Program-made: the position numbers and the translations under genes
Shown: piece after piece, positions 15,840 through 23,856 of the stretch
Layout of the letters: every line of letters begins with the position of its first letter
Position numbering within the stretch: the first letter of the stretch is position 1
The notes under the pieces: generated by a model
The model's database searches: none
The model's input: the letters and a program-made list of their open reading frames with translations, nothing else
What the model was told of the DNA's origin: nothing
Assembly (NCBI RefSeq): GCF_004804315.1
Contig: NZ_SRXX01000016.1
Coordinates: 1 to 64,000, forward strand
Length of the DNA: 64,000 nt
Reading direction: 5' to 3'
Source of the DNA: Flagellimonas onchidii
GTDB lineage: Bacteria > Bacteroidota > Bacteroidia > Flavobacteriales > Flavobacteriaceae

Positions 15840-17798
15840 ATGAAAAAAGTCCATTATTTGATTCTTGCTCTAGCTGGTGTTTCGCTGCTGTTTACGAGTT
15901 GCAACCAACAAGGTAAAAACTCGAGTGGAGCATTGGCTTCAAGTGCTGCGGAAAAGGTATATGTAGCCCCTGGAGAGCATGATGATTTCTACGCCTTTAT
16001 TTCTGGTGGATTCAGTGGACAAATGTCCGTATACGGTCTGCCTTCGGGCCGTTTGTTCAAGGTAATCCCGGTTTTCTCGCAAGATGCTGAAAAAGCTTGG
16101 GGATACAATGAAGAGACCAAGCCCATGCTCAATACTTCCCATGGATTTGTTCCTTGGGATGATGCCCACCATCCTGATATTTCTCAAACCAATGGTGAGA
16201 TTGATGGTCGCTATGTTTTTATCAACGGTAACAATACTCCCAGAATCGCCAAGGTCGATTTGAGTGTATTTGAAACTACGGAAATCATAGAAATTCCGAA
16301 TAGTGCAGGTAACCATAGTTCTGCTTTCGTGACTGAAAACACTGAATATGTAGTGGCAGGAACCCGTTTTTCAGTACCCATTCCGCAGCAGGATATTTCT
16401 ATTAAAGAATACAAAGGGAAGTTCAAGGGCTCTCTTTCTTTTATTAGTGTAGATCCGGAAGATGGAGGAATGGATTTATCGTTCCAAATATTAATGCCTG
16501 GATTTGACTATGACCTGGCCCATCCGGGTAGAGGAGCTTCACACGGTTGGATGTTCTTTTCAACCTACAATTCTGAAGAATCCCACACTTTGATGGAGGT
16601 GAACGCTTCACAAAACGACAAGGATTTTATTGCCGCTGTTAACTGGAAAAAGGCCGAAGAGTATATCAAAGAAGGTAAGTTCACAACCATGCCCGCCAAC
16701 TATGCACATAATGTGTATGATGAGCATACCCATACGGCAACTTCTACCATGAAAAAAGAAGTCCGGGTATTGGATGCCTCGGAATTACCAGGCTTAGTGT
16801 ACTTGCTACCCACGCCTAAATCTCCCCACGGATGTGATGTGGATCCATCAGGGGAATACATTGTAGGTAACGGAAAATTGTCCTCTAATTTGACAGTACA
16901 TTCTTTTAGTAAAATGATTGATGCTATCGAAAATGAAAAATTCGTTGGAGAAGCCTATGGAATTCCTATTCTTAATTTTGAAGATGTTTTGGCTGGTGTT
17001 GTTAAAGAAGCTGCATTGGGCCCATTACATACCGAATTTGATGGCAGAGGGTATGGTTATACAACATTTTTCATTGATTCTCAAGTTGTGAAATGGAAAT
17101 TGGGTACCTGGGAAGTAGTTGATAGACAACCTTGCTTCTATTCCGTAGGCCACTTAATGATTCCTGGCGGGAACTCCAGAAAACCTTATGGTAAATACGC
17201 AGTGGCCATGAACAAGATTACCAAAGACCGTTACCTGCCCACAGGGCCAGAAGTAACACAGTCTGCTCAACTATATGACATTTCTGGTGAAAAAATGGAG
17301 CTTTTACTCGATTTTCCAACCGTTGGTGAGCCTCATTACGCAGCAGGTATTCCAGCAGAATTGGTAAAACCCCGTTCCAAGAAAATCTACAACTTGACTG
17401 AAAACAAGCATAAATATGCTACTACGTCCGATGCCAATGTTAGGGTGGAACGTAATGGAAAAGAAGTCCATGTGTATATGACCATGATTCGAAGTCACTT
17501 TAACCCTGATAATATTGAAGGAATCAAAGTGGGAGATAAGGTGTATTTCCATGTGACCAATTTGGAGCAAGATTATGATGTGCCCCATGGGGTGAGTATG
17601 ATTGGTGCCAACACCTCAGAATTGTTGATTATGCCCGGTCAGACTGAAACCTTTGTTTGGGAACCCAAGCAAGTGGGGGTATGGCCTTTCTATTGTACAG
17701 ATTTCTGCTCTGCTTTACACCAAGAGATGCAAGGTTATGTCAGGGTTTCTCCTGCCAATTCGGATCTTAAGTTGACATGGTCCCTAGGGGAAGACTGA
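15840..17798 (+). CDS. nosZ: Nitrous-oxide reductase, clade II type
   Basis: This 652-residue enzyme catalyses the two-electron reduction of N2O to N2. The N-terminus is a Sec lipoprotein-type signal (LLFTSC, C21), not the Tat signal of clade I enzymes. The beta-propeller part has DDAHHPDIS (H110, H111), among the CuZ ligands. The C-terminal cupredoxin carries the CuA motif CTDFCSALHQEM (C619, C623, H627, M630), with an upstream VPHG histidine. It is followed by a strong hairpin, then a NosB-like gene. The predicted lipid anchor would place NosZ on a membrane. Confidence 0.97.
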   Translation: MKKVHYLILALAGVSLLFTSCNQQGKNSSGALASSAAEKVYVAPGEHDDFYAFISGGFSGQMSVYGLPSGRLFKVIPVFSQDAEKAWGYNEETKPMLNTSHGFVPWDDAHHPDISQTNGEIDGRYVFINGNNTPRIAKVDLSVFETTEIIEIPNSAGNHSSAFVTENTEYVVAGTRFSVPIPQQDISIKEYKGKFKGSLSFISVDPEDGGMDLSFQILMPGFDYDLAHPGRGASHGWMFFSTYNSEESHTLMEVNASQNDKDFIAAVNWKKAEEYIKEGKFTTMPANYAHNVYDEHTHTATSTMKKEVRVLDASELPGLVYLLPTPKSPHGCDVDPSGEYIVGNGKLSSNLTVHSFSKMIDAIENEKFVGEAYGIPILNFEDVLAGVVKEAALGPLHTEFDGRGYGYTTFFIDSQVVKWKLGTWEVVDRQPCFYSVGHLMIPGGNSRKPYGKYAVAMNKITKDRYLPTGPEVTQSAQLYDISGEKMELLLDFPTVGEPHYAAGIPAELVKPRSKKIYNLTENKHKYATTSDANVRVERNGKEVHVYMTMIRSHFNPDNIEGIKVGDKVYFHVTNLEQDYDVPHGVSMIGANTSELLIMPGQTETFVWEPKQVGVWPFYCTDFCSALHQEMQGYVRVSPANSDLKLTWSLGED

Positions 17799-17832
17799 TG
17801 TAATAATTCCAGATTGTTGGATTTCTAATTTG

Positions 17833-17864
17833 AATAAGCGGGAGGGGATGTCCTCCCGCTTATT
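17833..17864. terminator. Strong hairpin after nosZ
   Basis: A perfect 13-bp stem AATAAGCGGGAGG/CCTCCCGCTTATT encloses a 6-base loop, starting about 35 bases after the nosZ stop. There is no long T-tract after the stem (TTATTAAACC). It may be a partial terminator or an mRNA-stabilising element giving more nosZ product than downstream genes. Confidence 0.6.
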
Positions 17865-17884
17865 AAACCTTTGAGCCTAAGAAA

Positions 17885-18469
17885 ATGAAAAAGACTTCAA
17901 AAATCGTAATGTTTATTGGTGTGTTATTGCCGCTGCTTCTCTTTGTTTTTCCCTTGTGGAAGATAACGCTGGAAGCTCCACAATACCCAACTCCCCTGGG
18001 AATGTACATCCACATCAATGATTTTTCAGATGCTAACCCACATGATATTAAAAATATCAACCTGATGAATCATTATGTCGGCATGAAATACATTCCTGAG
18101 GCAATTCCAGAATTTAAGATTTTCCCTATCGGAATTATTTCTACCACCATCATTGGTTTGTTGATTGCCTTTAAAGCAAATTATCGCTGGTACCTCTATT
18201 GGTTTATTTTAATGGTAATCCTGAGCACCGCCGGATTGTACGATTTCTATTTATGGGAGCACGATTATGGACATGACCTGGATCCTAAGGCTATTATGAA
18301 ATTTACCAATCCCGATGGTTCTCCTATGGGTTTTCAACCTCCGCTATTTGGTACAAAAAACATTTTAAACTTTAAGGCACATTCTTATCCACAGTTGGGA
18401 GCATATGGCCTAGCGCTTGGAATGGGGGCTTCCTTTGTAGCATTTATTTTAGCCAAAAAAGGTAAATAA
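17885..18469 (+). CDS. NosB-like multi-spanning membrane protein
   Basis: The protein has 194 residues with predicted transmembrane segments at about 8-27, 82-98, 105-122 and 170-190. A periplasmic loop carries DFYLWEHDYGHDLDP, rich in acidic residues and histidine. A transmembrane protein encoded directly after nosZ, called NosB, is a known feature of clade II nos clusters; position, size and topology fit. Its function is not established. It may help in maturation or electron delivery. The name is a positional inference, so no symbol is given. Confidence 0.6.
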   Translation: MKKTSKIVMFIGVLLPLLLFVFPLWKITLEAPQYPTPLGMYIHINDFSDANPHDIKNINLMNHYVGMKYIPEAIPEFKIFPIGIISTTIIGLLIAFKANYRWYLYWFILMVILSTAGLYDFYLWEHDYGHDLDPKAIMKFTNPDGSPMGFQPPLFGTKNILNFKAHSYPQLGAYGLALGMGASFVAFILAKKGK

Positions 18470-18480
18470 TAATTCAAAAA

Positions 18481-18523
18481 ATGATAAATATCATATTTAA
18501 CCTCTTTTTTTATAATACTTTTC
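18481..18523 (+). promoter_or_regulatory. FNR-like box and -7 element before the small Cys-rich peptide gene
   Basis: ATGATAAATATCAT (18481-18494) is a perfect 6+6 inverted repeat containing TGAT-N4-ATCA, the core of the FNR consensus. TACTTTTC (18516-18523) follows at almost the same distance as in the promoter at 14641-14683: 34 versus 35 bases from box start to -7 start. The bases next to both boxes are also shared (TATCATATT here, TTATCATATT there). This argues for a dedicated, oxygen- or NO-responsive promoter. Confidence 0.6.
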
Positions 18524-18550
18524 TTACTGTTAATTTTAATCTTTATACTT

Positions 18551-18751
18551 ATGAGAAAATTGAGTTTAAAAAATCTAAAACTTGAAGCTATAGATATGCT
18601 TCAAAAAAATCAATTAAAAAGCATCTTCGGTGGTTATGGGGGTGGTTATGGGGGATGTAATTGCCATGACTATTGCGACCATATTGCTCAGCATGATGTA
18701 CGAGAAAATTGTCTGATTTTTTGTTACGAACATCCGCCCTCTGGTTGCTAG
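18551..18751 (+). CDS. Double-glycine-leader small peptide with Cys/His-rich core
   Basis: The peptide has 66 residues. Residues 1-28 resemble the leader of Bacteroidota natural-product/bacteriocin-like precursors (MRKLSLKNLKLEAI start, LKSIFGG end), with cleavage expected after G28. The 38-residue remainder begins with a Gly/Tyr stretch and has six cysteines (36, 38, 42, 54, 58, 66) and histidines at 39, 44, 48 and 61. It has its own promoter with an FNR-like box and its own terminator, inside the nos cluster. No modifying enzyme or C39 peptidase-transporter is encoded nearby. Metal (copper) binding or a disulfide-bonded secreted peptide is possible; function is unknown. Confidence 0.75.
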   Translation: MRKLSLKNLKLEAIDMLQKNQLKSIFGGYGGGYGGCNCHDYCDHIAQHDVRENCLIFCYEHPPSGC

Positions 18752-18804
18752 TACTATGTAAATGCTATTATTTTGATTTCATTTAAAAAACAATAAATAG
18801 CAAC

Positions 18805-18846
18805 TTCCTTCTCTAAAGGTAAATCTATTTGGAGAAGGAATTTTTT
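18805..18846 (+). terminator. Rho-independent terminator of the small peptide gene
   Basis: The stem TTCCTTCTC/GAGAAGGAA (18805-18813 with 18832-18840) is followed directly by TTTTTT and a further T-rich stretch. It lies about 50 bases after the peptide stop and before nosL, so the peptide mRNA is likely a short separate transcript with some read-through into nosL. Confidence 0.75.
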
Positions 18847-18866
18847 AAATTTTTTTATTGAAACTC

Positions 18867-19307
18867 ATGCATAATATATTTAAAATATTTTTTGGTTTTG
18901 TTTCTATAGTTGCAATAAATGGGTGTAACTCTTCACCACAGCCAATAGGCTATGGAACGGATGGATGCCACTTTTGTAGAATGACCATTGTGGATCAGCA
19001 ACATGCAGCCCAAATCGTTACCACAAAAGGGAAGGCATATAAGTTTGACGCCGTCGAATGTATGGTAAACCATTTAAAAGAGAAGGATTCTAACAGCATT
19101 GCAATGTACCTCTGCAATTATTATACAGAACCTGGGAAATTGATTGATGCCACCAAAGCTACTTTCCTTATAAGTGAAGGAGTTCCAAGTCCTATGGGGG
19201 AATTTTTGACCGCCTTTGACACGGCATCAGATGCTGAAATGGCGCAAACCCAGCACGGGGGTAAATTATTTACATGGAACGAACTATTGACAGAATTAAA
19301 TGAATAA
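18867..19307 (+). CDS. nosL: NosL copper chaperone lipoprotein
   Basis: The protein has 146 residues from the ATG at 18867; the longer reading begins with TTG. The lipobox is INGC (C20). The NosL fold is recognised from CHFCRM (C34, C37, M39), the copper-binding motif, and from KFDAVECMVNHL and VPSPMGEFLTAF. NosL delivers Cu(I) for the CuZ site of NosZ in the periplasm. A second NosL-like domain is encoded two genes downstream at 19622. The gene is followed 13 bases later by a cupin gene. Confidence 0.92.
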   Translation: MHNIFKIFFGFVSIVAINGCNSSPQPIGYGTDGCHFCRMTIVDQQHAAQIVTTKGKAYKFDAVECMVNHLKEKDSNSIAMYLCNYYTEPGKLIDATKATFLISEGVPSPMGEFLTAFDTASDAEMAQTQHGGKLFTWNELLTELNE

Positions 19308-19320
19308 ACCTTTTCAGTAA

Positions 19321-19614
19321 ATGTATACCATAAACAACCAAATAAAAGAACAAGAAACTAAAGGATTGCAAGTGGCTTCACTGGTCAAAACAGAGGCTTT
19401 GGAAATATTGACAATTAGTCTGGAAAAAGACGCCATATTTCCTAAACATAGTTCTCCAAAAGATGCACAATTAATTGTTTTGGAAGGAGATATCGATTTT
19501 CATATCAATCAAACAAAATACAACTTAACCACTCATCAGAATTTTGACTTTCCAGCAGAGCAAGAGCATTGGGTGAAAGCCAATAAAAGTTCCAAATTTT
19601 TAATCGTTAGATAA
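19321..19614 (+). CDS. Small cupin-domain protein
   Basis: The 97-residue single-domain cupin has a PKHSSPKDAQLIVLEGDIDF strand pair and a second half ending in the EHWVKAN region. One histidine in each half could bind a metal. No signal peptide is seen, so it is cytoplasmic. It sits between nosL and the NosL-barrel gene with 13- and 7-base gaps, clearly in the operon. Such small cupins are common next to denitrification genes, but no defined role can be given. Confidence 0.7.
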   Translation: MYTINNQIKEQETKGLQVASLVKTEALEILTISLEKDAIFPKHSSPKDAQLIVLEGDIDFHINQTKYNLTTHQNFDFPAEQEHWVKANKSSKFLIVR

Positions 19615-19621
19615 TAATAAA

Positions 19622-21010
19622 ATGAGACATATTAAAACAGTTTTTACAGTCTTGGCATGCCTTATTTTCAGCATTTTGTCAGCGCAAAAATATAAGCAGT
19701 GCACCCAGTGCAAAATGGACGTCAAAAGTGGTAAATTCAAGGCGAAAGCAATAGAAAATAACAGTGAAGTCCATCATTTTGATGCCATAGAGTGCTTGGT
19801 CAACTATCTTAAAACCAAAAAAGAAAGTGATTTTGACCAATTGTTGGTGACGGATTACAATACTGAGAAATATATTGAAGCCACCACTGCTTATTATCTA
19901 AAAAGCAAGTCCATTCCAAGCCCAATGGGAGCTAATCTTTCTGCATATTCAACTGAAAAAGAGGCAAAAACTATGCAAATGGAAAAGGATGGGGTGGTTA
20001 TGGATTGGAATACATTAAAAGAACGCTTTGTTTCTTCAAATTTTGGGGCCGTGGATCATTCGCACCACCATCATGGGCCTAGTGCATATGCCCCAAGTGG
20101 AATCATGGGAGATCATTTGCATCCCAAAGGGGGTTTAATGGTCTCCGTTCGATACATGAACATGGCAATGACCGGTAATCGTGAGGGTTCTTCTGGAATT
20201 TCGGATGAGAATATCTATCAAAGATTCATGGTGGCTCCTCAAGAAATGACCATGCAGATGTATATGTTGGGGGCCATGTATGGCATTTCGGATAATTTGA
20301 CTGTTATGCTCATGCAAAACATTGTTAAAAATGATATGGACCTTACCGCAAGAATGGTGATGAACAATATGTCGATGCTAAGGAATTTTTCCACAGCTTC
20401 AAGTGGTATTGGTGATTTAAAGCTAGGGCTCCTTTATGGGCTTGTATCTAATGAAAAATTGTCTTTTCATATCAATTCTAAATTCAATATTCCCATTGGA
20501 GATATTGAAAACAGAGATGCAACACCGATGATGCCCAACGCCAAGTTACCTTATGCCATGCAATTGGGTACAGGTACGTTTGATATTACTTTGGGAGGTA
20601 CCTTAAAAGGAAATGCGGGTGATTTTTCTTGGGGAGTCCAACAGTTGAACACTTTTAGGACGGGAATGAACAGTGAGGATTATCGTTTTGGAAATCTATA
20701 TGAATTGAATTCTTGGGTAGGATATGGTATTTCTAATGCTGTTGGAATTTCGGCTCGTTTGAGCGGCAGTACCGAAGGTGAAATAAAAGGTATGGACCCA
20801 GAACTAAATCCTATGATGGTGACTACAGCAGAACCTAGCAATTACGGGGGTGAACGCGTTTGGGGTGGAGCTGGAATCAACATAGGTCTCATTAAAAGCA
20901 CACTTGTACTTGGTGCAGAGATAAGTTTTCCGCTATACCAGAATTTCAACGGAATCTTTATGGATTCCGACTATACGCTAAGCACTTGTATCAAATACAC
21001 CATATTATAA
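19622..21010 (+). CDS. NosL-domain / outer-membrane beta-barrel fusion protein
   Basis: The protein has 462 residues. A signal peptide (about 1-21, cleavage after ILSA) precedes a NosL-like domain at about 22-140, with CTQCKM (C27, C30, M32), HHFDAIECLVNYL and IPSPMGANLSAY. A histidine-rich linker (HSHHHHGPS) leads to a roughly 300-residue beta-strand-rich part rich in methionine (MVAPQEMTMQMYM, MVMNNMSM) that ends in an aromatic/hydrophobic strand typical of outer-membrane barrels. The barrel resembles those found in copper-related loci. The inferred role is copper binding or passage at the outer membrane in support of NosZ assembly. It is followed 10 bases later by nosD. Confidence 0.75.
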   Translation: MRHIKTVFTVLACLIFSILSAQKYKQCTQCKMDVKSGKFKAKAIENNSEVHHFDAIECLVNYLKTKKESDFDQLLVTDYNTEKYIEATTAYYLKSKSIPSPMGANLSAYSTEKEAKTMQMEKDGVVMDWNTLKERFVSSNFGAVDHSHHHHGPSAYAPSGIMGDHLHPKGGLMVSVRYMNMAMTGNREGSSGISDENIYQRFMVAPQEMTMQMYMLGAMYGISDNLTVMLMQNIVKNDMDLTARMVMNNMSMLRNFSTASSGIGDLKLGLLYGLVSNEKLSFHINSKFNIPIGDIENRDATPMMPNAKLPYAMQLGTGTFDITLGGTLKGNAGDFSWGVQQLNTFRTGMNSEDYRFGNLYELNSWVGYGISNAVGISARLSGSTEGEIKGMDPELNPMMVTTAEPSNYGGERVWGGAGINIGLIKSTLVLGAEISFPLYQNFNGIFMDSDYTLSTCIKYTIL

Positions 21011-21020
21011 AATTATTCTA

Positions 21021-22259
21021 ATGTGCATTAAGCGTAAACTCATTTTTGTTCTTCTGGTTGGAATGTCCATTTTTGGTCATGCTAAAACCATTGAGGTGTG
21101 CGCTGATTGCGAAGCAGGAACCGTTAAAAAAGGAATCGCCATTGCAGCAGATTTTGATACCCTCCTGATTAAAAAAGGTACTTATTCCGAATTCAACATC
21201 CAAGTGGATAAGCCTTTGGTGATTTTAGGTGAAAGTTACCCCGTTATCGATGGTAGGGACCAAGGCGAAATTTTCACCGTTGTTTCAGATAATGTAACCA
21301 TTGATGGGCTTTTCATCATAAATGTAGGTACAAGCTATACTGAAGATTATGCCGCTATCAGGGTTGTAAAAAGTAAAAACTTTCTCATTCAGAATGTGGT
21401 CTTGGAAAAACTCTTCTTTGGTATTTACTTGGAGAAATCGAGCCACGGTAGGGTATACCACAACAAAATTATCGGAGATGCCGTGGAGGAATTCAATTCA
21501 GGAAACGGCATTCAACTTTGGTACAGCAACAATATCGAGGTAGAACAAAACATTGTACAACATGTACGGGATGGTATCTACTTGGAATTTTCAGATGATG
21601 TTCTGATCAAAAACAACATCAGTACCAATAATGTGCGTTATGGTCTGCATTTTATGTTTTCCAACAATGACATTTACGAAAACAACGTTTTTGAGAACAA
21701 TGGGTCAGGTGTTGCGGTGATGTTCTCCAAATACATCGAAATGCGCAACAATACGTTTCGGAAAAATTGGGGCGCAGCGTCTTTTGGAATGTTACTGAAG
21801 GAAATTAATGATGCGGAAATAACAGGCAATACCTTCGAGAAAAACACGGTAGGAATCAGCATAGAGGGGTCGAATCGAATCAAGTATTTAAAAAACAATT
21901 TTAGTAACAACGGTTGGGCATTAAAAGTTAGGGGAGCCTGTTATGGGAATACGTTTTCAAGCAATAATTTTCTTCACAACTCCTTTGATGTTTCCTACAA
22001 CAGCAAGCTTAACGATAATATTTTTAGCGGGAATTATTGGAGCAAATACACGGGATATGATTTGAACAAGGATGGTACTGGAGATGTCCCTTACAGACCC
22101 GTCAAACTCTTTTCCTATATCGTAAACCGAACTCCGGAAACCATTGTATTACTGCGAAGTCTTTTTATGGACATCATCGACTTTTCCGAAAAAGTGTCTC
22201 CCGTTTTTACGCCCGATAAACTTTTGGATGCAACCCCTTTAATGAAACAAATTCAATGA
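21021..22259 (+). CDS. nosD: NosD periplasmic maturation protein
   Basis: The 412-residue protein has a signal peptide (about 1-21) and a right-handed parallel beta-helix of repeated NNxF/I-type turns (residues about 70-330). It also carries the C-terminal GNYWSKYTGYDLNKDGTGD segment typical of NosD. NosD works with the NosFY ABC complex and NosL to assemble the CuZ cluster of NosZ. The ATGA overlap with nosF shows translational coupling. Confidence 0.93.
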   Translation: MCIKRKLIFVLLVGMSIFGHAKTIEVCADCEAGTVKKGIAIAADFDTLLIKKGTYSEFNIQVDKPLVILGESYPVIDGRDQGEIFTVVSDNVTIDGLFIINVGTSYTEDYAAIRVVKSKNFLIQNVVLEKLFFGIYLEKSSHGRVYHNKIIGDAVEEFNSGNGIQLWYSNNIEVEQNIVQHVRDGIYLEFSDDVLIKNNISTNNVRYGLHFMFSNNDIYENNVFENNGSGVAVMFSKYIEMRNNTFRKNWGAASFGMLLKEINDAEITGNTFEKNTVGISIEGSNRIKYLKNNFSNNGWALKVRGACYGNTFSSNNFLHNSFDVSYNSKLNDNIFSGNYWSKYTGYDLNKDGTGDVPYRPVKLFSYIVNRTPETIVLLRSLFMDIIDFSEKVSPVFTPDKLLDATPLMKQIQ

Positions 22260-22966
22260 TACAGATAGATAACCTTTGCAAGCGATTCGGTAAAAACGAA
22301 GTACTTAGAAACCTTGACCTCAAAATTGAGTCCAAGGGTATTGTGGCTATTCTAGGGCCTAACGGTTCTGGAAAGACTACACTAATTAAATCTATCTTGG
22401 GCATGGTGATACCAAATGAAGGAACCATTACAATTTCAGGTGAGAACATTCGCAACAAATGGAAGTATCTTCGAGACATTGAATATTTACCTCAGATTGC
22501 CAATTTTCCTAATAATTTAAAGGTAAAGGAACTTATTCGAATGATTAAGGACCTGCACCAACAACCCTCCAACGATGAAGAGTTGATAGCACTTTTTAAT
22601 CTGGAATCTTTTATGGACAAAAAACTGTCCACTCTGTCGGGTGGAACCAAACAAAAAGTCAACATAGTCATGACTTTTATGTTCGATGGGCCACTGATTA
22701 TTCTGGATGAGCCCACTACAGGCCTTGACCCTACGGCACTTATTCAATTGAAACAACTGATTCAGGAAGAAAAATCGAAAGGAAAAACAATTTTGGTCAC
22801 TTCCCATATCATGCAATTTGTGGAAGAGGTTGCCGATGAAGTAGTTTACCTGTTAGAAGGGAAAATTTACTTTAAAGGAAGCATTGGTCAATTGAAAGAA
22901 ATGACCAAACAGACCGATGTTGAACATGCAATTGCTGCAATAGCTTCAGAAAACGCTCATGCTTAA
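22256..22966 (+). CDS. nosF: NosF ABC transporter ATPase
   Basis: The 236-residue ATPase has Walker A GPNGSGKTT, ABC signature LSGGTKQK, Walker B LIILDEP and a switch histidine in VTSHIM. It forms the cytoplasmic motor of the NosDFY complex needed for NosZ copper-site assembly. It overlaps nosD at its start and nosY at its end by a few bases. Confidence 0.93.
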   Translation: MIQIDNLCKRFGKNEVLRNLDLKIESKGIVAILGPNGSGKTTLIKSILGMVIPNEGTITISGENIRNKWKYLRDIEYLPQIANFPNNLKVKELIRMIKDLHQQPSNDEELIALFNLESFMDKKLSTLSGGTKQKVNIVMTFMFDGPLIILDEPTTGLDPTALIQLKQLIQEEKSKGKTILVTSHIMQFVEEVADEVVYLLEGKIYFKGSIGQLKEMTKQTDVEHAIAAIASENAHA

Positions 22967-23741
22967 AATACTTAAATACAGTTTTTACGACCTTATTAGG
23001 AGTAGGTGGAGCTACGTTTATTTTTTGTTCTACTTAGCCTTGGGTTTTGTGTTGTTGTTTCTGAACAATGATGTTTCTAAGGCAGTAATTACATTGATGA
23101 ACATTATCATTGTTCTGGTTCCCCTTATTGGAACAATTTTCGGGGTCATGTATTATTATAACTCCCGGGAGTTTACTGAATTACTCTTGGCACAGCCTAT
23201 TAAACGAACTTCCATTTTTTTGGGACAGTATCTTGGTGTGGCTGGTTCCCTTTCCCTCAGTTTAATTTTGGGCCTGGGAATTCCCTTTGTTATTTACGGA
23301 CTATTTAGAAGTGATGCCATTTTTGACTTTACCCTCCTATTGGTCACTGGTGGCTTTTTGACACTGATTTTCACAGCTCTTTCATTCAATATCGCTTTGT
23401 CCAACGAAAACAAGATTAAAGGTTTTGGGTACGCCGTCCTGCTTTGGTTGTTCATGGCCGTTATCTATGATGGCCTGTTTTTAATGTCCTTGATTCTTTT
23501 TGAGGAATATCCTTTGGATACCTTTTCCTTGACAGCTACCATGTTAAATCCTATTGACTTATCGCGAACTTTAATATTGCTTAAGCTGGATATTTCAGCT
23601 CTTTTGGGATATACCGGAGCGGTTTTCAAAGATTTCTTTGGAACCAACAAAGGATTTCTAATTTCGTTCACCATGCTCGCACTGTGGACCATCTTGCCGA
23701 TATGGAGATTGATTCATAAAGCCAAAATGAAGGATTTTTAA
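22959..23741 (+). CDS. nosY: NosY ABC transporter permease
   Basis: The 260-residue integral membrane protein has about six hydrophobic segments and the ABC-2 type motif EFTELLLAQPIKR in the first cytoplasmic region. It pairs with NosF and NosD. It overlaps nosF by 8 bases and closes the nos operon; a 115-base gap separates it from the GMC gene. Confidence 0.92.
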   Translation: MLKILKYSFYDLIRSRWSYVYFLFYLALGFVLLFLNNDVSKAVITLMNIIIVLVPLIGTIFGVMYYYNSREFTELLLAQPIKRTSIFLGQYLGVAGSLSLSLILGLGIPFVIYGLFRSDAIFDFTLLLVTGGFLTLIFTALSFNIALSNENKIKGFGYAVLLWLFMAVIYDGLFLMSLILFEEYPLDTFSLTATMLNPIDLSRTLILLKLDISALLGYTGAVFKDFFGTNKGFLISFTMLALWTILPIWRLIHKAKMKDF

Positions 23742-23856
23742 CATTCGGTCATTTACTCGATAAATCAGTACCACCATCTTTGTTCCAAAGTTATTGGTCT
23801 AGAAGTTGGATGAATCTCCTATTAAATTTATATTTTGCTGAGATAATCCATATCAA

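Noticed and set aside
18858..18866. Longer nosL start at a TTG codon
   Set aside because: The ATG nine bases further gives a normal lipoprotein signal, and the TTG lies within the T-rich terminator region.
22256..23741. NosFY as the exporter of the double-glycine peptide
   Set aside because: NosFY has no C39 peptidase domain and is the dedicated partner of NosD, which precedes it; no evidence for peptide export.
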